The notes below the pieces were generated by a model. That model saw only the letters and a list, made by a program, of their open reading frames with translations. It was not told the DNA's origin and searched no databases. The translations under genes and the position numbers were made by a program. DNA of 64,000 nt from JBFJKD01 sp038106145 (lineage in GTDB: Bacteria > Pseudomonadota > Gammaproteobacteria > Pseudomonadales > Porticoccaceae). The stretch covers positions 54,326-118,325 of the forward strand of contig JAYODD010000010.1 of the NCBI GenBank assembly GCA_038106145.1. The letters run 5' to 3'. The first letter of the stretch is position 1, and each line of letters starts with the position of its first letter. Below are positions 1-9,159 of this stretch, in pieces.

Positions 1-643
1 CGCGACCATGGAAATCGAGCACCATTTCCAGGGGTTCAAACCTGGCGATGGCGTCGAGGCCAAAATCGGGAATGGCCAGCAGCTCCCGGGTATCCGGCAC
101 ACACCCCAGTTTACCCGCAATCAGCCCGCACTCGTTATCCGACGCCTGCAGCACAACGGCGCCAGCGCCATCGCCGAACAGAATCGCCGACTCGCGCTTG
201 GACCAGTCCATCAGCGAACTCAACCGCTCCGAACCGATCACCAGAGCGGTGCGAATGGCCCCGGAGCGAATCATCGCGGAGGCCATATTGAAACAGTAGA
301 CAAAGCCGGTGCAGGCGGCGTTGACATCACAGGCAGAGGCATTGCTCGCCCCCAGCCTGTTGAGTAGCATCGACGCCGTGTTTGGCACCGTCTCGTCCGG
401 GGTGGTGGTTCCGTAAATAATCATGTCCACCGACGCGGCTGCAATATCAGCCGCCGCCAGTGCGCGGGTCGCCGCCACATAGGCCAGTTCGAAATTTTTG
501 ACGTGACTGATGCGTCGCTCATGAATTCCGGTGCGCGCGACGATCCACTCCTCGGAGGTATCCATAAGGGTAGTGATTTGCGCATTGGTCAATCGCTCGG
601 GGGGCAGACACTTTCCCCAGCCTGTTATTTCTGCAAACAGCAT
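1..643 (-). CDS. Beta-ketoacyl-ACP synthase III (FabH-like), 3' end outside window
   Basis: Only the first 214 codons are present; the gene runs off the left edge. The ATG at 643 follows a GGGCGAG ribosome-binding stretch. The protein has the family's N-terminal signature (DTSEEWIVARTGI, about residues 28-40) and the nucleophilic cysteine in NAACTGF at C111. The His and Asn of the Cys-His-Asn triad would lie in the missing part. FabH enzymes condense an acyl-CoA, usually acetyl-CoA, with malonyl-ACP to start fatty acid synthesis. It occupies the place after rnhB where dnaE often sits. It could be the main FabH or a specialised paralogue (alkylquinolone or olefin type); the fragment does not decide. 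A promoter with a palindromic spacer lies upstream at 708-736. Confidence 0.85.
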   Translation of the reverse strand, partial: MLFAEITGWGKCLPPERLTNAQITTLMDTSEEWIVARTGIHERRISHVKNFELAYVAATRALAAADIAAASVDMIIYGTTTPDETVPNTASMLLNRLGASNASACDVNAACTGFVYCFNMASAMIRSGAIRTALVIGSERLSSLMDWSKRESAILFGDGAGAVVLQASDNECGLIAGKLGCVPDTRELLAIPDFGLDAIARFEPLEMVLDFHGR

Positions 644-707
644 CTCGCCCTCTGATTATTTGCGCGCGCTCTAATGAGCTGATCAATATGACATATTAAT
701 GACAGGG

Positions 708-736
708 ATTTTGCTGTAGAAAAGCTACAAGTTCAA
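708..736 (-). promoter_or_regulatory. Putative promoter of the FabH-like gene with palindrome in the spacer
   Basis: Reading the minus strand, TTGAAC (731-736) and CAAAAT (708-713) form -35 and -10 elements 17 bp apart. The spacer contains the palindrome TGTAG-N5-CTACA (715-729). The same arrangement (TTGAAT, 17 bp, TATCAT, same palindrome) occurs upstream of aceE at 45659-45687. The start codon of the FabH-like gene is about 65 bp downstream. The -10 matches consensus at 4 of 6 bases, so the promoter is inferred. The repeated motif is directly visible. Confidence 0.5.
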
Positions 737-752
737 TGCGCTTATCGCCCGA

Positions 753-1352
753 TTAAGGGTTATTTTCTGATGTCCCCAGTTCCCGCACCGGTCGAAAAGA
801 GCGACGGTGTGCCGGACAGGGGCCAAGTTTACGCAACGCCGCCAGATGGTGCGCCGTGCCGTAGCCCTTGTGCGCGGCAAACCCGTACCCGGGAAACCGG
901 TCCGCCAGTGCGATCATGTCGCGGTCCCTGGTTACTTTGGCGATTATCGATGCCGCCCCGATAACCGGCACCAGGCCGTCGCCGCCAATAATCGCCTGAG
1001 CCGCGTACGGCCACGCCGGCAATCGATTGCCGTCCACCGCCACAAACTCCGGCGGTATGCGCAACCCCGCCACGGCGCGCTGCATGGCCAGCAGAGAAGC
1101 CTGGAGAATATTCAGGTTATCTATTTCCGTTACCGATGCGCGCCCCACATGCCAGCACAATGCCCGTTCGACGATGGCGCGATACAACGCCTCGCGTTTT
1201 TTTTGCGACAGCTTCTTGGAATCCCCTATACCCTGCACTGGCCTGCTGGCATCGAGAATGACCGCCGCCGCCACCACATCGCCTGCGAGGGGACCGCGCC
1301 CCGCCTCGTCGACGCCGGCTAACAAGTGGCCGTTGTAGCTCAGAGAGATCAA
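753..1352 (-). CDS. rnhB: Ribonuclease HII
   Basis: RnhB is an endonuclease that cuts 5' of ribonucleotides embedded in DNA, starting ribonucleotide excision repair. At 199 aa it has the usual size. The signature DEAGRGPLAG lies near residues 15-24, with acidic metal-binding residues D15, E16 and D107. The ATG overlaps the lpxB stop codon by 4 bp, which indicates translational coupling at the end of the lpx operon. In E. coli and Pseudomonas dnaE follows rnhB; here no dnaE follows, and the next gene is FabH-like after a 109-bp gap. Confidence 0.96.
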   Translation of the reverse strand: MISLSYNGHLLAGVDEAGRGPLAGDVVAAAVILDASRPVQGIGDSKKLSQKKREALYRAIVERALCWHVGRASVTEIDNLNILQASLLAMQRAVAGLRIPPEFVAVDGNRLPAWPYAAQAIIGGDGLVPVIGAASIIAKVTRDRDMIALADRFPGYGFAAHKGYGTAHHLAALRKLGPCPAHRRSFRPVRELGTSENNP

Positions 1353-2497
1353 CCCCGGCTCTCTATTAATCCAATCAGCGCCTCCGCCGCGACCGCGCTG
1401 CCATTGCAGCGCAGTTGGCGATGGAATTTGTCGAACTCCTCCACCAAGGTAGCACGGTGCCCTTCATCACCCAGGCATTGCAGCACCTGTGTAGCGATAT
1501 TTGTCACCGTAGCCTGCCCCTGCAACAACTCGGGCACCAGCGCTCGACCCGCCAGCAAGTTGGGTAATGACACATAGGGTACCTTTAACATGCGGGATAA
1601 AATGGCGTGACTGAGCCACCCGGTTTTGTAGCTAACCACCATCGGCTTCTTCAACAGCATGGCCTCGAGAGCGGTTGTTCCCGAGGCCAGCAGGACCGCC
1701 GTTGCCGCTTCCATGGCCAGGTGGGATTGCCCGTCGATAACGCGGATGGGTAAGTCAACGCCCTGTAGCTGAATATCTATTTGACGCCGCCGCGCGGAAT
1801 TGGCGGCAGGCAGCACCAACTGCAGGTCTGGCACAGCCTCGAGGCAACGCCGGGCAACCTGAATAAACAGGGGGCCCAGCAGAGCCACTTCGGAAGCGCG
1901 ACTGCCGGGCAATAATGCCAGCAGCGGTCCATCGACTAGCAGTCCCAGAGCGCGCCGCGCTGCAATCGGGTTGGGGGTTAACGGCAGTTCGTCCGCCATA
2001 GGGTGGCCGACAAATACCACCGGCACGTTGTGTTGCCGGTAAAACTGCGCCTCAAAGGGCAACAGCGTCAACATCAAATCCACCGCCCTGGCGATTTTAT
2101 GGATTCGCCCCTGACGCCACGCCCACACCGACGGACTGACGTAATGGGCGGTCGCAATTCCAGCCTGACGCACCTTTAGCTCAAGGCCCAGATTAAAATC
2201 CGGAGCGTCGATACCCAAGACCAATACTGGCCGGGTGGCAAGAAAATGACGAATTAATTGCCGACGGATGGACCACAATTCGGGCAGCCGTTTAAGGGGC
2301 TCCACCAGTCCCATCACTGCCAGGCGCTCCATGGGAAATAGCGAGCGAAATCCCAACGCCTGCATCCTGGCGCCGCCGACACCCTCGAAAATCGCCTGCG
2401 GATAGTGTTTTTTTAATGCCGCTATTATGCCTGCGCCGAGCTGGTCTCCGGACTCCTCCCCCGCCACAATCCCGATGCGGAATGCGCTCATTCCCAC
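1349..2497 (-). CDS. lpxB: Lipid-A-disaccharide synthase
   Basis: LpxB condenses UDP-2,3-diacylglucosamine with lipid X to give the lipid A disaccharide, a peripheral inner-membrane glycosyltransferase step. The 382-aa product starts RIGIVAGEESGDQLGAG, the family's N-terminal signature, and has the C-terminal SYKTGWLS region typical of LpxB. The start is ambiguous: a GTG at 2497 directly after the lpxA stop, or an in-frame ATG at 2491. Either keeps tight coupling to lpxA. It overlaps rnhB by 4 bp. Confidence 0.96.
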   Translation of the reverse strand: MGMSAFRIGIVAGEESGDQLGAGIIAALKKHYPQAIFEGVGGARMQALGFRSLFPMERLAVMGLVEPLKRLPELWSIRRQLIRHFLATRPVLVLGIDAPDFNLGLELKVRQAGIATAHYVSPSVWAWRQGRIHKIARAVDLMLTLLPFEAQFYRQHNVPVVFVGHPMADELPLTPNPIAARRALGLLVDGPLLALLPGSRASEVALLGPLFIQVARRCLEAVPDLQLVLPAANSARRRQIDIQLQGVDLPIRVIDGQSHLAMEAATAVLLASGTTALEAMLLKKPMVVSYKTGWLSHAILSRMLKVPYVSLPNLLAGRALVPELLQGQATVTNIATQVLQCLGDEGHRATLVEEFDKFHRQLRCNGSAVAAEALIGLIESRG

Positions 2498-3268
2498 TCA
2501 GCGCATAATGCCGCGCCGGGAAGCGCGTATGGAGTCGACAAAGGGCACCAGAGCCGCCTCTTCGGCGGCCAGGGCGTCGAGTTTCACCAGCGCCTCCTCC
2601 AGCTTTAGCCCCTGACGATACAGAATCTTGTAGCCTTTACTGATCGCGGCTATTTGCGCCGCGCTGAAGCCGCGGCGTTGTAAACCCACCTTATTGATGG
2701 TGCGCGGCGCCGCCGGGTGGCCGGCCGCCATCACGTAGGCGGGAATATCCTGGTTGACGAAGCCGGCGGCCCCGACAAAGGCGTGCGCGCCAATCAACAC
2801 GTACTGGTGAATCATGGAAAATCCCGACAGGAACGCCCAGTCGCCAACGGTGACATGACCCGCCATGGACGCGTTGTTGATTAATATGGTGTGATTGCCG
2901 ATCACGCAATCGTGCCCGATATGCACGTAGGACATGATCAGATTGTGATCGCCAATCAAAGTTTCACCCCGATCCTGCACAGTACCGCGATGAATTGTCG
3001 CGCCCTCGCGAATAATGTTGTGATCGCCAATCACCAGACGGGTGGGCTCACCCTGATATTTCATGTCGGGGGTATCTTCACCAACGGTCGCAAACTGGAA
3101 AATCCGGTTGTTTTTGCCAATCACACAGGGGCCCTTGAGCACCACGTGAGAGTGGACCACCGTGCCATCGCCGATCTCGACGTGGGGACCAATGATGGTC
3201 CACGGACCCACCTCCACGTCCCGCCCCAACTTGGCCGAGGGATCAATGATCGCGCGCGGATCTATCAC
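2498..3268 (-). CDS. lpxA: UDP-N-acetylglucosamine acyltransferase
   Basis: LpxA performs the first lipid A step, moving a 3-hydroxyacyl chain from ACP to the 3-OH of UDP-GlcNAc in the cytoplasm. The 256-aa protein is a left-handed beta helix built of hexapeptide repeats (I-G-D/E-x-x pattern), with the catalytic histidine in HIGHDC (H119, equivalent to E. coli H125). It ends directly against lpxB and starts 40 bp after fabZ, in the conserved lpxD-fabZ-lpxA-lpxB order. Confidence 0.97.
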   Translation of the reverse strand: MIDPRAIIDPSAKLGRDVEVGPWTIIGPHVEIGDGTVVHSHVVLKGPCVIGKNNRIFQFATVGEDTPDMKYQGEPTRLVIGDHNIIREGATIHRGTVQDRGETLIGDHNLIMSYVHIGHDCVIGNHTILINNASMAGHVTVGDWAFLSGFSMIHQYVLIGAHAFVGAAGFVNQDIPAYVMAAGHPAAPRTINKVGLQRRGFSAAQIAAISKGYKILYRQGLKLEEALVKLDALAAEEAALVPFVDSIRASRRGIMR

Positions 3269-3308
3269 TGTCTCTCCTTACGTACTGAACGTGATTGCAA
3301 AAGGTATT

Positions 3309-3749
3309 TTACGACTCAAATTTTTGCATCGCGCAAAGAATAATCGCTTCACAATTCACTTTATCGTCCACCAGCGCCCGACACTTAAAGCGCCAGATGT
3401 TGCGCTTGGTGGAAAGAATTTCGGCTTCCAGCATCAAACGATCTCCCGGCACCACCGGACGCTTGAAACGCACTCCATCGACCCCGGCAAACAGATACAG
3501 AGTGTCGTCATCCGGCTGTTTGTTGACGGTCGCAAAACCCAGAATGCCAGCGGCCTGGGCCATGGCTTCAATGATCAGGACTCCCGGAAAAATGGCCGTT
3601 TGCGGGAAATGCCCGTTAAAAACCTCCTCGTTAATCGTGATATTTTTGTAGGCGACTATGCGTTTTCCGAGTTCGATCTCCACCACTCTGTCCACCAGCA
3701 ACGCGGGATAGCGGTGCGGCAAGAGCCTCTTGATATCATCTATTTTCAT
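3309..3749 (-). CDS. fabZ: 3-hydroxyacyl-ACP dehydratase
   Basis: FabZ dehydrates 3-hydroxyacyl-ACPs during fatty acid elongation and competes with LpxA for 3-hydroxyacyl-ACP. It is a single hotdog fold of 146 aa. The catalytic pair is visible: H47 in NGHFPQ and E61 in the following helix (VLIIEAMAQ). Its position between lpxD and lpxA is the standard gammaproteobacterial arrangement, linking lipid A and phospholipid synthesis. Confidence 0.97.
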   Translation of the reverse strand: MKIDDIKRLLPHRYPALLVDRVVEIELGKRIVAYKNITINEEVFNGHFPQTAIFPGVLIIEAMAQAAGILGFATVNKQPDDDTLYLFAGVDGVRFKRPVVPGDRLMLEAEILSTKRNIWRFKCRALVDDKVNCEAIILCAMQKFES

Positions 3750-3783
3750 GAAATTTTCCTGGCGCGGATTGCAAACTAACCCG

Positions 3784-4806
3784 CTATGAATTTTGCAGCT
3801 TTTCCAATTTTTTTAGACGCCGCGCCATATCGTCCAACTGCCCAAAGCGAGCCGCATTTTTGCGCCATACTGCAGTTTCGTACATTAACAAACCGGAAGA
3901 ATAAGTCCCCGGCTTGTCAATGGATTTTGAAATAGTGCAACGGGCCATGGCGTGCACGTTATCCCCCACCTTAACGTGACCTACCGCGCCCGCCTGTCCG
4001 GCAAAGATACAGTTTTTACCAATCACTGTGCTGCCGGCGATACCGCTGTACGCCGCCATCGCCGTATTTTCGCCAATGCGCACATTGTGGGCAATCTGCA
4101 CATGGTTGTCGAGAATCACACCGTCTTCGATAACCGTATTGCCCAGTGCGCCCCGATCAATGGTGGTACAGGCGCCCACCTCCACGCGGTTGCCAATTTC
4201 CACCCCGCCCAGTTGATGAATCTTGATCCATTTGCCGCCGTCATTGGCAAATCCAAAGCCGTCCGCGCCAATCACCGCACCGCTATGAATCACCACCTGC
4301 TCGCCAATCGTCACGTCGTGATAGATACTGGCGTTGGCGAAGACAGTCGTACCGCGCCCCACCCGGCTACGGGCGCCGATATACACGCCGGCCCCGATCA
4401 CCACGTCGGCGGCGATATGCACATCGTCGCCGATCGTTACCTGCGGACCGATGGCAGCCAGCGGATCTATACGGGCACTGGCGGCAACCACCGCACTGCC
4501 GTGAATCCCCGCTGGCGGACGCGCGGCATTATTGAACAACGCCGTTGCCCGGGCGTAACCCGCGTACGGGTTATCCATCAGCAGCGCGTTGCCCACAAAG
4601 TCCTGGGCGTGTTGAGGATGCAGAATTACCGCGCTGGCGTCGGTAGTCGCCAGCAGGGGCTGGTAACTTTTATTGGCCAGAAACGCCAGTTCACCCGCCC
4701 GCGCCGCCTGCAGCGTGTTGAGGCCACGAATAACGCAAGCCCCGTCGCCACGCAACTCGGCGCCGATGGTCGCGGCAATCTGCGCCAGGGTCAACTCATG
4801 CGCCAT
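3784..4806 (-). CDS. lpxD: UDP-3-O-(3-hydroxyacyl)glucosamine N-acyltransferase
   Basis: LpxD adds the second, N-linked 3-hydroxyacyl chain in lipid A synthesis. The 340-aa protein has an N-terminal uridine-binding domain (about 1-100), then a hexapeptide-repeat left-handed helix (about 100-310) and a C-terminal helix. The catalytic histidine is in QIAHNV (H240). The GVEIGNRVEVGACTTIDRGA stretch is characteristic. It lies 15 bp downstream of skp. Confidence 0.97.
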   Translation of the reverse strand: MAHELTLAQIAATIGAELRGDGACVIRGLNTLQAARAGELAFLANKSYQPLLATTDASAVILHPQHAQDFVGNALLMDNPYAGYARATALFNNAARPPAGIHGSAVVAASARIDPLAAIGPQVTIGDDVHIAADVVIGAGVYIGARSRVGRGTTVFANASIYHDVTIGEQVVIHSGAVIGADGFGFANDGGKWIKIHQLGGVEIGNRVEVGACTTIDRGALGNTVIEDGVILDNHVQIAHNVRIGENTAMAAYSGIAGSTVIGKNCIFAGQAGAVGHVKVGDNVHAMARCTISKSIDKPGTYSSGLLMYETAVWRKNAARFGQLDDMARRLKKLEKLQNS

Positions 4807-4821
4807 GTATGTCCCCGACGA

Positions 4822-5331
4822 TTATTTTGCCTTTTTGTTCAGGCGGTCGATCAGTTTGTCGGTTAAATCCATTTCCGGGGAAGCGGAAATCACGGCCTCG
4901 CGCTGCAACAGCAACGTCACTTTTTCCTCGGCCACCAGTTCTTTAATCGCTTCCACGGTTTTCGGTTGCAGTTCCTGCATAATGCTGTTGCGCAGGCCTT
5001 TAATTTCCTGTTCCAGCTTGCGACCATTCAACTCCAGATCGGCGCGCAGATACTCCATTTTTTTCTGGTACTCAGCCGCCTTTTCCTGGGACATGGTCAT
5101 GCGCTTGCTTTCCACTTCCTTTTGCAGCGCCTGCATATCCGCTCCGGTGCTGTCGTACTTGGATTGCAACGCCGCATACTCCGACTGTCCCTGCAACTGC
5201 TTTTGCCGCGCTTTGGCCACTTCGGTACTGAAAATGGCTCTGCCCACGTCAATCACCGCTATTTTTTCCGCCAGCACGGAACCACTGAACAACCCTGCAC
5301 AAATCAGTAGAACAATTTTTACGTTACGCAC
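4822..5331 (-). CDS. skp: Periplasmic chaperone Skp/OmpH
   Basis: Skp holds unfolded outer-membrane proteins in the periplasm and delivers them to BamA. The 169-aa product begins with a signal peptide (hydrophobic residues 5-20, likely cut after SVLA). The rest is charged and Gln/Lys/Glu-rich (about 45-130), forming the coiled-coil tentacles. It sits 30 bp after bamA, its functional partner, and before lpxD. Confidence 0.93.
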   Translation of the reverse strand: MRNVKIVLLICAGLFSGSVLAEKIAVIDVGRAIFSTEVAKARQKQLQGQSEYAALQSKYDSTGADMQALQKEVESKRMTMSQEKAAEYQKKMEYLRADLELNGRKLEQEIKGLRNSIMQELQPKTVEAIKELVAEEKVTLLLQREAVISASPEMDLTDKLIDRLNKKAK

Positions 5332-5361
5332 AAATCACTCTCCGTAAATTAGCAACTTAAG

Positions 5362-7692
5362 TTAAAAACCTTGCCCCAACGAAAATTGGAAAAACTCGGT
5401 TTCATCGTCGGCGCTGTCGTTTAGCGCCGTTCCCACACTTACCGTGATCGGCCCAAACCCACTCAGCCAGGTACCGCCAACACCCACGGAATAACGCAAC
5501 TCGCCCAGATCCGGTGAAAAACAGTTGACCTGAGTGGCCGTACACTCCGTATCAAAAATATTGCCCGCGTCAAAAAACACGGCCATCTGCGTACTGCGCT
5601 TGTCCTTTAGAAACGGCACCGGAAAAATCACTTCGGCGCCGGCTTCGATCTTCACATTACCACCAAACGGGTCGGGGTCATCAAAGCCTAGCGCTACCAA
5701 TGTCGGATTCAAACTTTCCTTTGGACCCAGAGTATTGCGCTTAAAGCCCCGCACCGAGCCAAAACCGCCGCCGTAGAAGTTTTTGAAAAACGGCAGGCGC
5801 GTGGTGGCGCCAAACCCTTCCCCGTAGCCCAGGTCGGTGCGCAGCCGCAGGGTCAGATTTTTGCTCAGGGGCCGAAACAGTTCCCCCGCATAGGTGAGCT
5901 TGATGTATTCCATATCCCCAACCGGGGTGGCCAGCTCCACGCCGATTTGCTGGCTTTTGCCCCGGGTCGCAAACACGCCCCGATTCAGGGTTGATTCTAT
6001 CCAGTTGGCATTGACGCTGACGATATTGTACTGATCCCCATTGTCGTTGACGAAATCGAGAATTTCCTGGGAGGAAAAGGTACCGGCGTCGATACCCAGC
6101 TGCTCCAGGTTAAAGCCAAAGCCAATCCGGGCGATTTCCGAAATCGGGTAGCCAAAGGACAAGCCGGTGGACAGGCTGTCGGAGGTATAGCTGGAAATAT
6201 TAAATTCGCCGTAATCGGTTTTTGTGTAGGACACCCTGGCCCCCGCGCTGACCCCATCGGTGGTGAAATAGGGGTCGGTAAAGGATAGCGCCATATTGGT
6301 ACGGTAGGAACTGCGACTCAGACCGAGAGCGACATTATTACCGGTGCCAAGAAAATTTTTCTCCTGCAGGTTACCACCGAGTACGATACCGGTGCCCTGG
6401 GCAAAGCCAATGCTGGCGCCGATGCTGCCGGAAGGCTGCTCCTCAACGGTATAAATCACATCGAGTTGATCGGCGGTGCCGGGCACCTCGCGGATTTCCG
6501 AGGTCACTTCCTTGAAATGACCGAGGCGTTCGAGGCGCACTTTGGAGCGATCGATGGCGGTGGTGGACGCGGAGGCGGATTCCATCTGGCGCATTTCCCG
6601 CCGCAGCACTTCATCCGAGGTTTTGGTATTGCCGCGGAATTCAATACGGCGCACGTAGGCGCGCTTACCGGGCTTCACAAAAAACGTTACCTTGGCGGTC
6701 TTGCCATCTTCCTTGACCTCCGGAAAGCCTTCCACTTCGGCAAAGGTATAGCCCTCGGCGCCGAGACGCTTGGTGATCAACTCATTGGTGGAGGTCATCA
6801 GCACCTGGGAAAACGTCAGGCCCTCGCGCATCAAAATCATGCGTCGAATGTCCTCCTCGGGTAGCACCAGTTCACCCGCCAGCTCCACCTCGTCGACGGT
6901 GTACACGTCGCAATCGGAAACATTGATCGTAATGTAGACCGTGTCGCGTCCGGGGTTTATCGACACCTGAGTGGAATCGATGGCAAAGCGCATATAACCC
7001 CGGTCGAGATACCAGGACTGCAACCGCTCCAGGTCGCCCGCCAGTTTTTCGCGGGAATATTTGTCGTCGTTATAAATCCAGGACAACCAGCCGGTGGTTT
7101 GCAATTCAAACTGTTCAAGCAGTTGCTTTTCGTCAAACGCGTGGTTGCCGACGATATTGATGTGCTTAATGGCTGCCACCTGCCCCTCGGAAATCGTCAG
7201 CTCCACGGCGACCCGATTGCGTGGCAATTCCTTTACCTGAGCTTCGACCGTGGCGCCGTAGCGACCCTGGGACACGTACTGGCGACGCAACTCCTGCCCC
7301 ATTCCCTCCAGAATGGCTTCGCGGAAAATCTGACCTTCGGCCAGTCCATTGCTGCGCAACGCCTTCAGCAACTCTTCCGTCTCAATGGCCTTGTTCCCGG
7401 AAATATTGATCTCCGCGACAGCCGGTCGCTCCTTGACGCCAATCACCAGGACGTTGCCATCCCGCGCCACCTGCACATCGTCAAAAAAGCCGGTGCGGAA
7501 CAGCGCCCGTACCACGGCGCGCACGCCTTCGTCGTCGATCAAATCCCCGGCGTTTACCGGCATGGACGCGAACACCGTTCCAGCCGATACCCGCTGCAGG
7601 CCATCGATACGAATATCTTCAATCTGAAAAACGTCGGCGCGGGTTAAAACTGGTAGCAAAACCAGGGACAACAAAACTAATAGTCGTTTCAT
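5362..7692 (-). CDS. bamA: Outer-membrane protein assembly factor BamA
   Basis: BamA is the Omp85 core of the BAM complex and inserts beta-barrel proteins into the outer membrane. The 776-aa protein has a signal peptide (cut after about residue 19), five POTRA domains (about 22-420) and a 16-strand barrel. The conserved loop-6 VRGF motif is present in the barrel, and the chain ends in a C-terminal aromatic (QGF), as expected of outer-membrane proteins. The neighbours rseP and skp are the standard ones. Confidence 0.97.
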   Translation of the reverse strand: MKRLLVLLSLVLLPVLTRADVFQIEDIRIDGLQRVSAGTVFASMPVNAGDLIDDEGVRAVVRALFRTGFFDDVQVARDGNVLVIGVKERPAVAEINISGNKAIETEELLKALRSNGLAEGQIFREAILEGMGQELRRQYVSQGRYGATVEAQVKELPRNRVAVELTISEGQVAAIKHINIVGNHAFDEKQLLEQFELQTTGWLSWIYNDDKYSREKLAGDLERLQSWYLDRGYMRFAIDSTQVSINPGRDTVYITINVSDCDVYTVDEVELAGELVLPEEDIRRMILMREGLTFSQVLMTSTNELITKRLGAEGYTFAEVEGFPEVKEDGKTAKVTFFVKPGKRAYVRRIEFRGNTKTSDEVLRREMRQMESASASTTAIDRSKVRLERLGHFKEVTSEIREVPGTADQLDVIYTVEEQPSGSIGASIGFAQGTGIVLGGNLQEKNFLGTGNNVALGLSRSSYRTNMALSFTDPYFTTDGVSAGARVSYTKTDYGEFNISSYTSDSLSTGLSFGYPISEIARIGFGFNLEQLGIDAGTFSSQEILDFVNDNGDQYNIVSVNANWIESTLNRGVFATRGKSQQIGVELATPVGDMEYIKLTYAGELFRPLSKNLTLRLRTDLGYGEGFGATTRLPFFKNFYGGGFGSVRGFKRNTLGPKESLNPTLVALGFDDPDPFGGNVKIEAGAEVIFPVPFLKDKRSTQMAVFFDAGNIFDTECTATQVNCFSPDLGELRYSVGVGGTWLSGFGPITVSVGTALNDSADDETEFFQFSLGQGF

Positions 7693-7740
7693 GGAGAACC
7701 GGCGAACCCTATTTGTGGTGATTATTCATTCAATGGCTGG

Positions 7741-9096
7741 TCACAGCCGCAGCAGGTCATTGTATAGGGCCAACACCATCAAACCAACAACCAGCATCAG
7801 CCCGATCCGGTATCCAAGCTCCTGCACCTTATCGGAGACAGGGCGGCCTTTCACCGCTTCGACCAGGTAATAAGCCAAGTGTCCCCCATCCAGCACCGGT
7901 ATCGGCAATAAATTCAACACCCCAAGGCTCACACTGAGCAGCGCCATAAACTGTAGAAAAGGGCCCAGACCGTACTCCGCCGAAGCGCCCGCCACTTTAG
8001 CAATGGTAATCGGGCCGCTCAAGTGTTTGACAGAAATATCTCCGGTGATCATTTTCTGGATGGAGCTGAGGATCAGCGCGGAGGTTTTCCAGGTTTGCTG
8101 CCCGGCGCGCGCCAGCGCGTCTACCGGCCCGAATTTCATCTCCCGAAACAAATCCGCGGGCCACTGTGGCACCACCACCGACATCCCTACCTGTCCGATT
8201 TCGCTACCGTCCTCTGCCGCCACCCGCTTGGGCGTGACGGTTGTTATAAAGGTCTGCCCTTCCCGTTCCACCGTAACAGCGATGGCCTGGGCAGGGCGCG
8301 CACGCACGTATTCCACCCAGGTGTGCCAGTCGGTCATCGCCACTCCATCGGCGGCAATTATCAGATCGCCACTGGCGATTCCGGCGATATCCGCAGGATC
8401 CCCAGCCGTCACTTCGTCGGCAATCGGAATAACCAGCGGCTGGTACAATGTTAGGCCGATGCCAGCAATGGGATCCGGACTGTCCGTATCCAGGTCCCAC
8501 CGCTGCAACAGGCCCTCGCTGTCGTAACGCAGCGACGAATCCGGGTAGATCACGGTAAAACGAATCGGTCCGCTATCGCCGATACGCCGCACCAGTTGTT
8601 CACCGAGGGCCTGCCAGGTGGGCGTTTCGACGCCGTCGACCGCGACAATTTCCTGACCAGGCTCGAGCCCTGCTGACGCTGCCACGGAACCCGGCGCCAC
8701 TGCACCGATTATCGGCGCTACACCCTGGGTACCGAGCATAAACACCAGCCAGTAGGCAATCAGCGCCAGCAGAAAATTGGCGAGGGGGCCGGCAGCGACG
8801 GTGGCAATGCGCGCCGACACCGGTTTACGATTAAAAGCACCCGATAGATCGTCCGGCGCCACCGGCCCTTCCCGCTCGTCCACCATTTTCACGTAGCCGC
8901 CCAGCGGCAGGGCCGCGATCATAAATTCCGTGCCCAGCTTGTCGCGCCAGCGCAGCAACGCGGGGCCAAAGCCAATGGAAAACCGCAGAACTTTGATACC
9001 GCAACGACGCGCCACCCAGAAGTGGCCAAATTCGTGGAAAGTAATTAGTACACCCAACACAATCAGGGTGTAAAAAATCATCTGTACTACTGCCAT
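7741..9096 (-). CDS. rseP: Site-2 protease RseP
   Basis: RseP is an inner-membrane zinc metalloprotease that cleaves anti-sigma factor RseA during the sigma-E envelope stress response and clears remnant signal peptides. The 451-aa protein shows the HEFGH zinc motif at residues 21-25 in the first membrane helix, two central PDZ domains (about 115-310) and the C-terminal LDGGH motif in a membrane segment. It lies between dxr and bamA as in other gammaproteobacteria. Confidence 0.96.
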   Translation of the reverse strand: MAVVQMIFYTLIVLGVLITFHEFGHFWVARRCGIKVLRFSIGFGPALLRWRDKLGTEFMIAALPLGGYVKMVDEREGPVAPDDLSGAFNRKPVSARIATVAAGPLANFLLALIAYWLVFMLGTQGVAPIIGAVAPGSVAASAGLEPGQEIVAVDGVETPTWQALGEQLVRRIGDSGPIRFTVIYPDSSLRYDSEGLLQRWDLDTDSPDPIAGIGLTLYQPLVIPIADEVTAGDPADIAGIASGDLIIAADGVAMTDWHTWVEYVRARPAQAIAVTVEREGQTFITTVTPKRVAAEDGSEIGQVGMSVVVPQWPADLFREMKFGPVDALARAGQQTWKTSALILSSIQKMITGDISVKHLSGPITIAKVAGASAEYGLGPFLQFMALLSVSLGVLNLLPIPVLDGGHLAYYLVEAVKGRPVSDKVQELGYRIGLMLVVGLMVLALYNDLLRL

Positions 9097-9159
9097 AGGG
9101 TTTTACCTGATCAATTCATCTCGATCTTCAACATTCACCCGGCGACGCGTCCGACCGGT

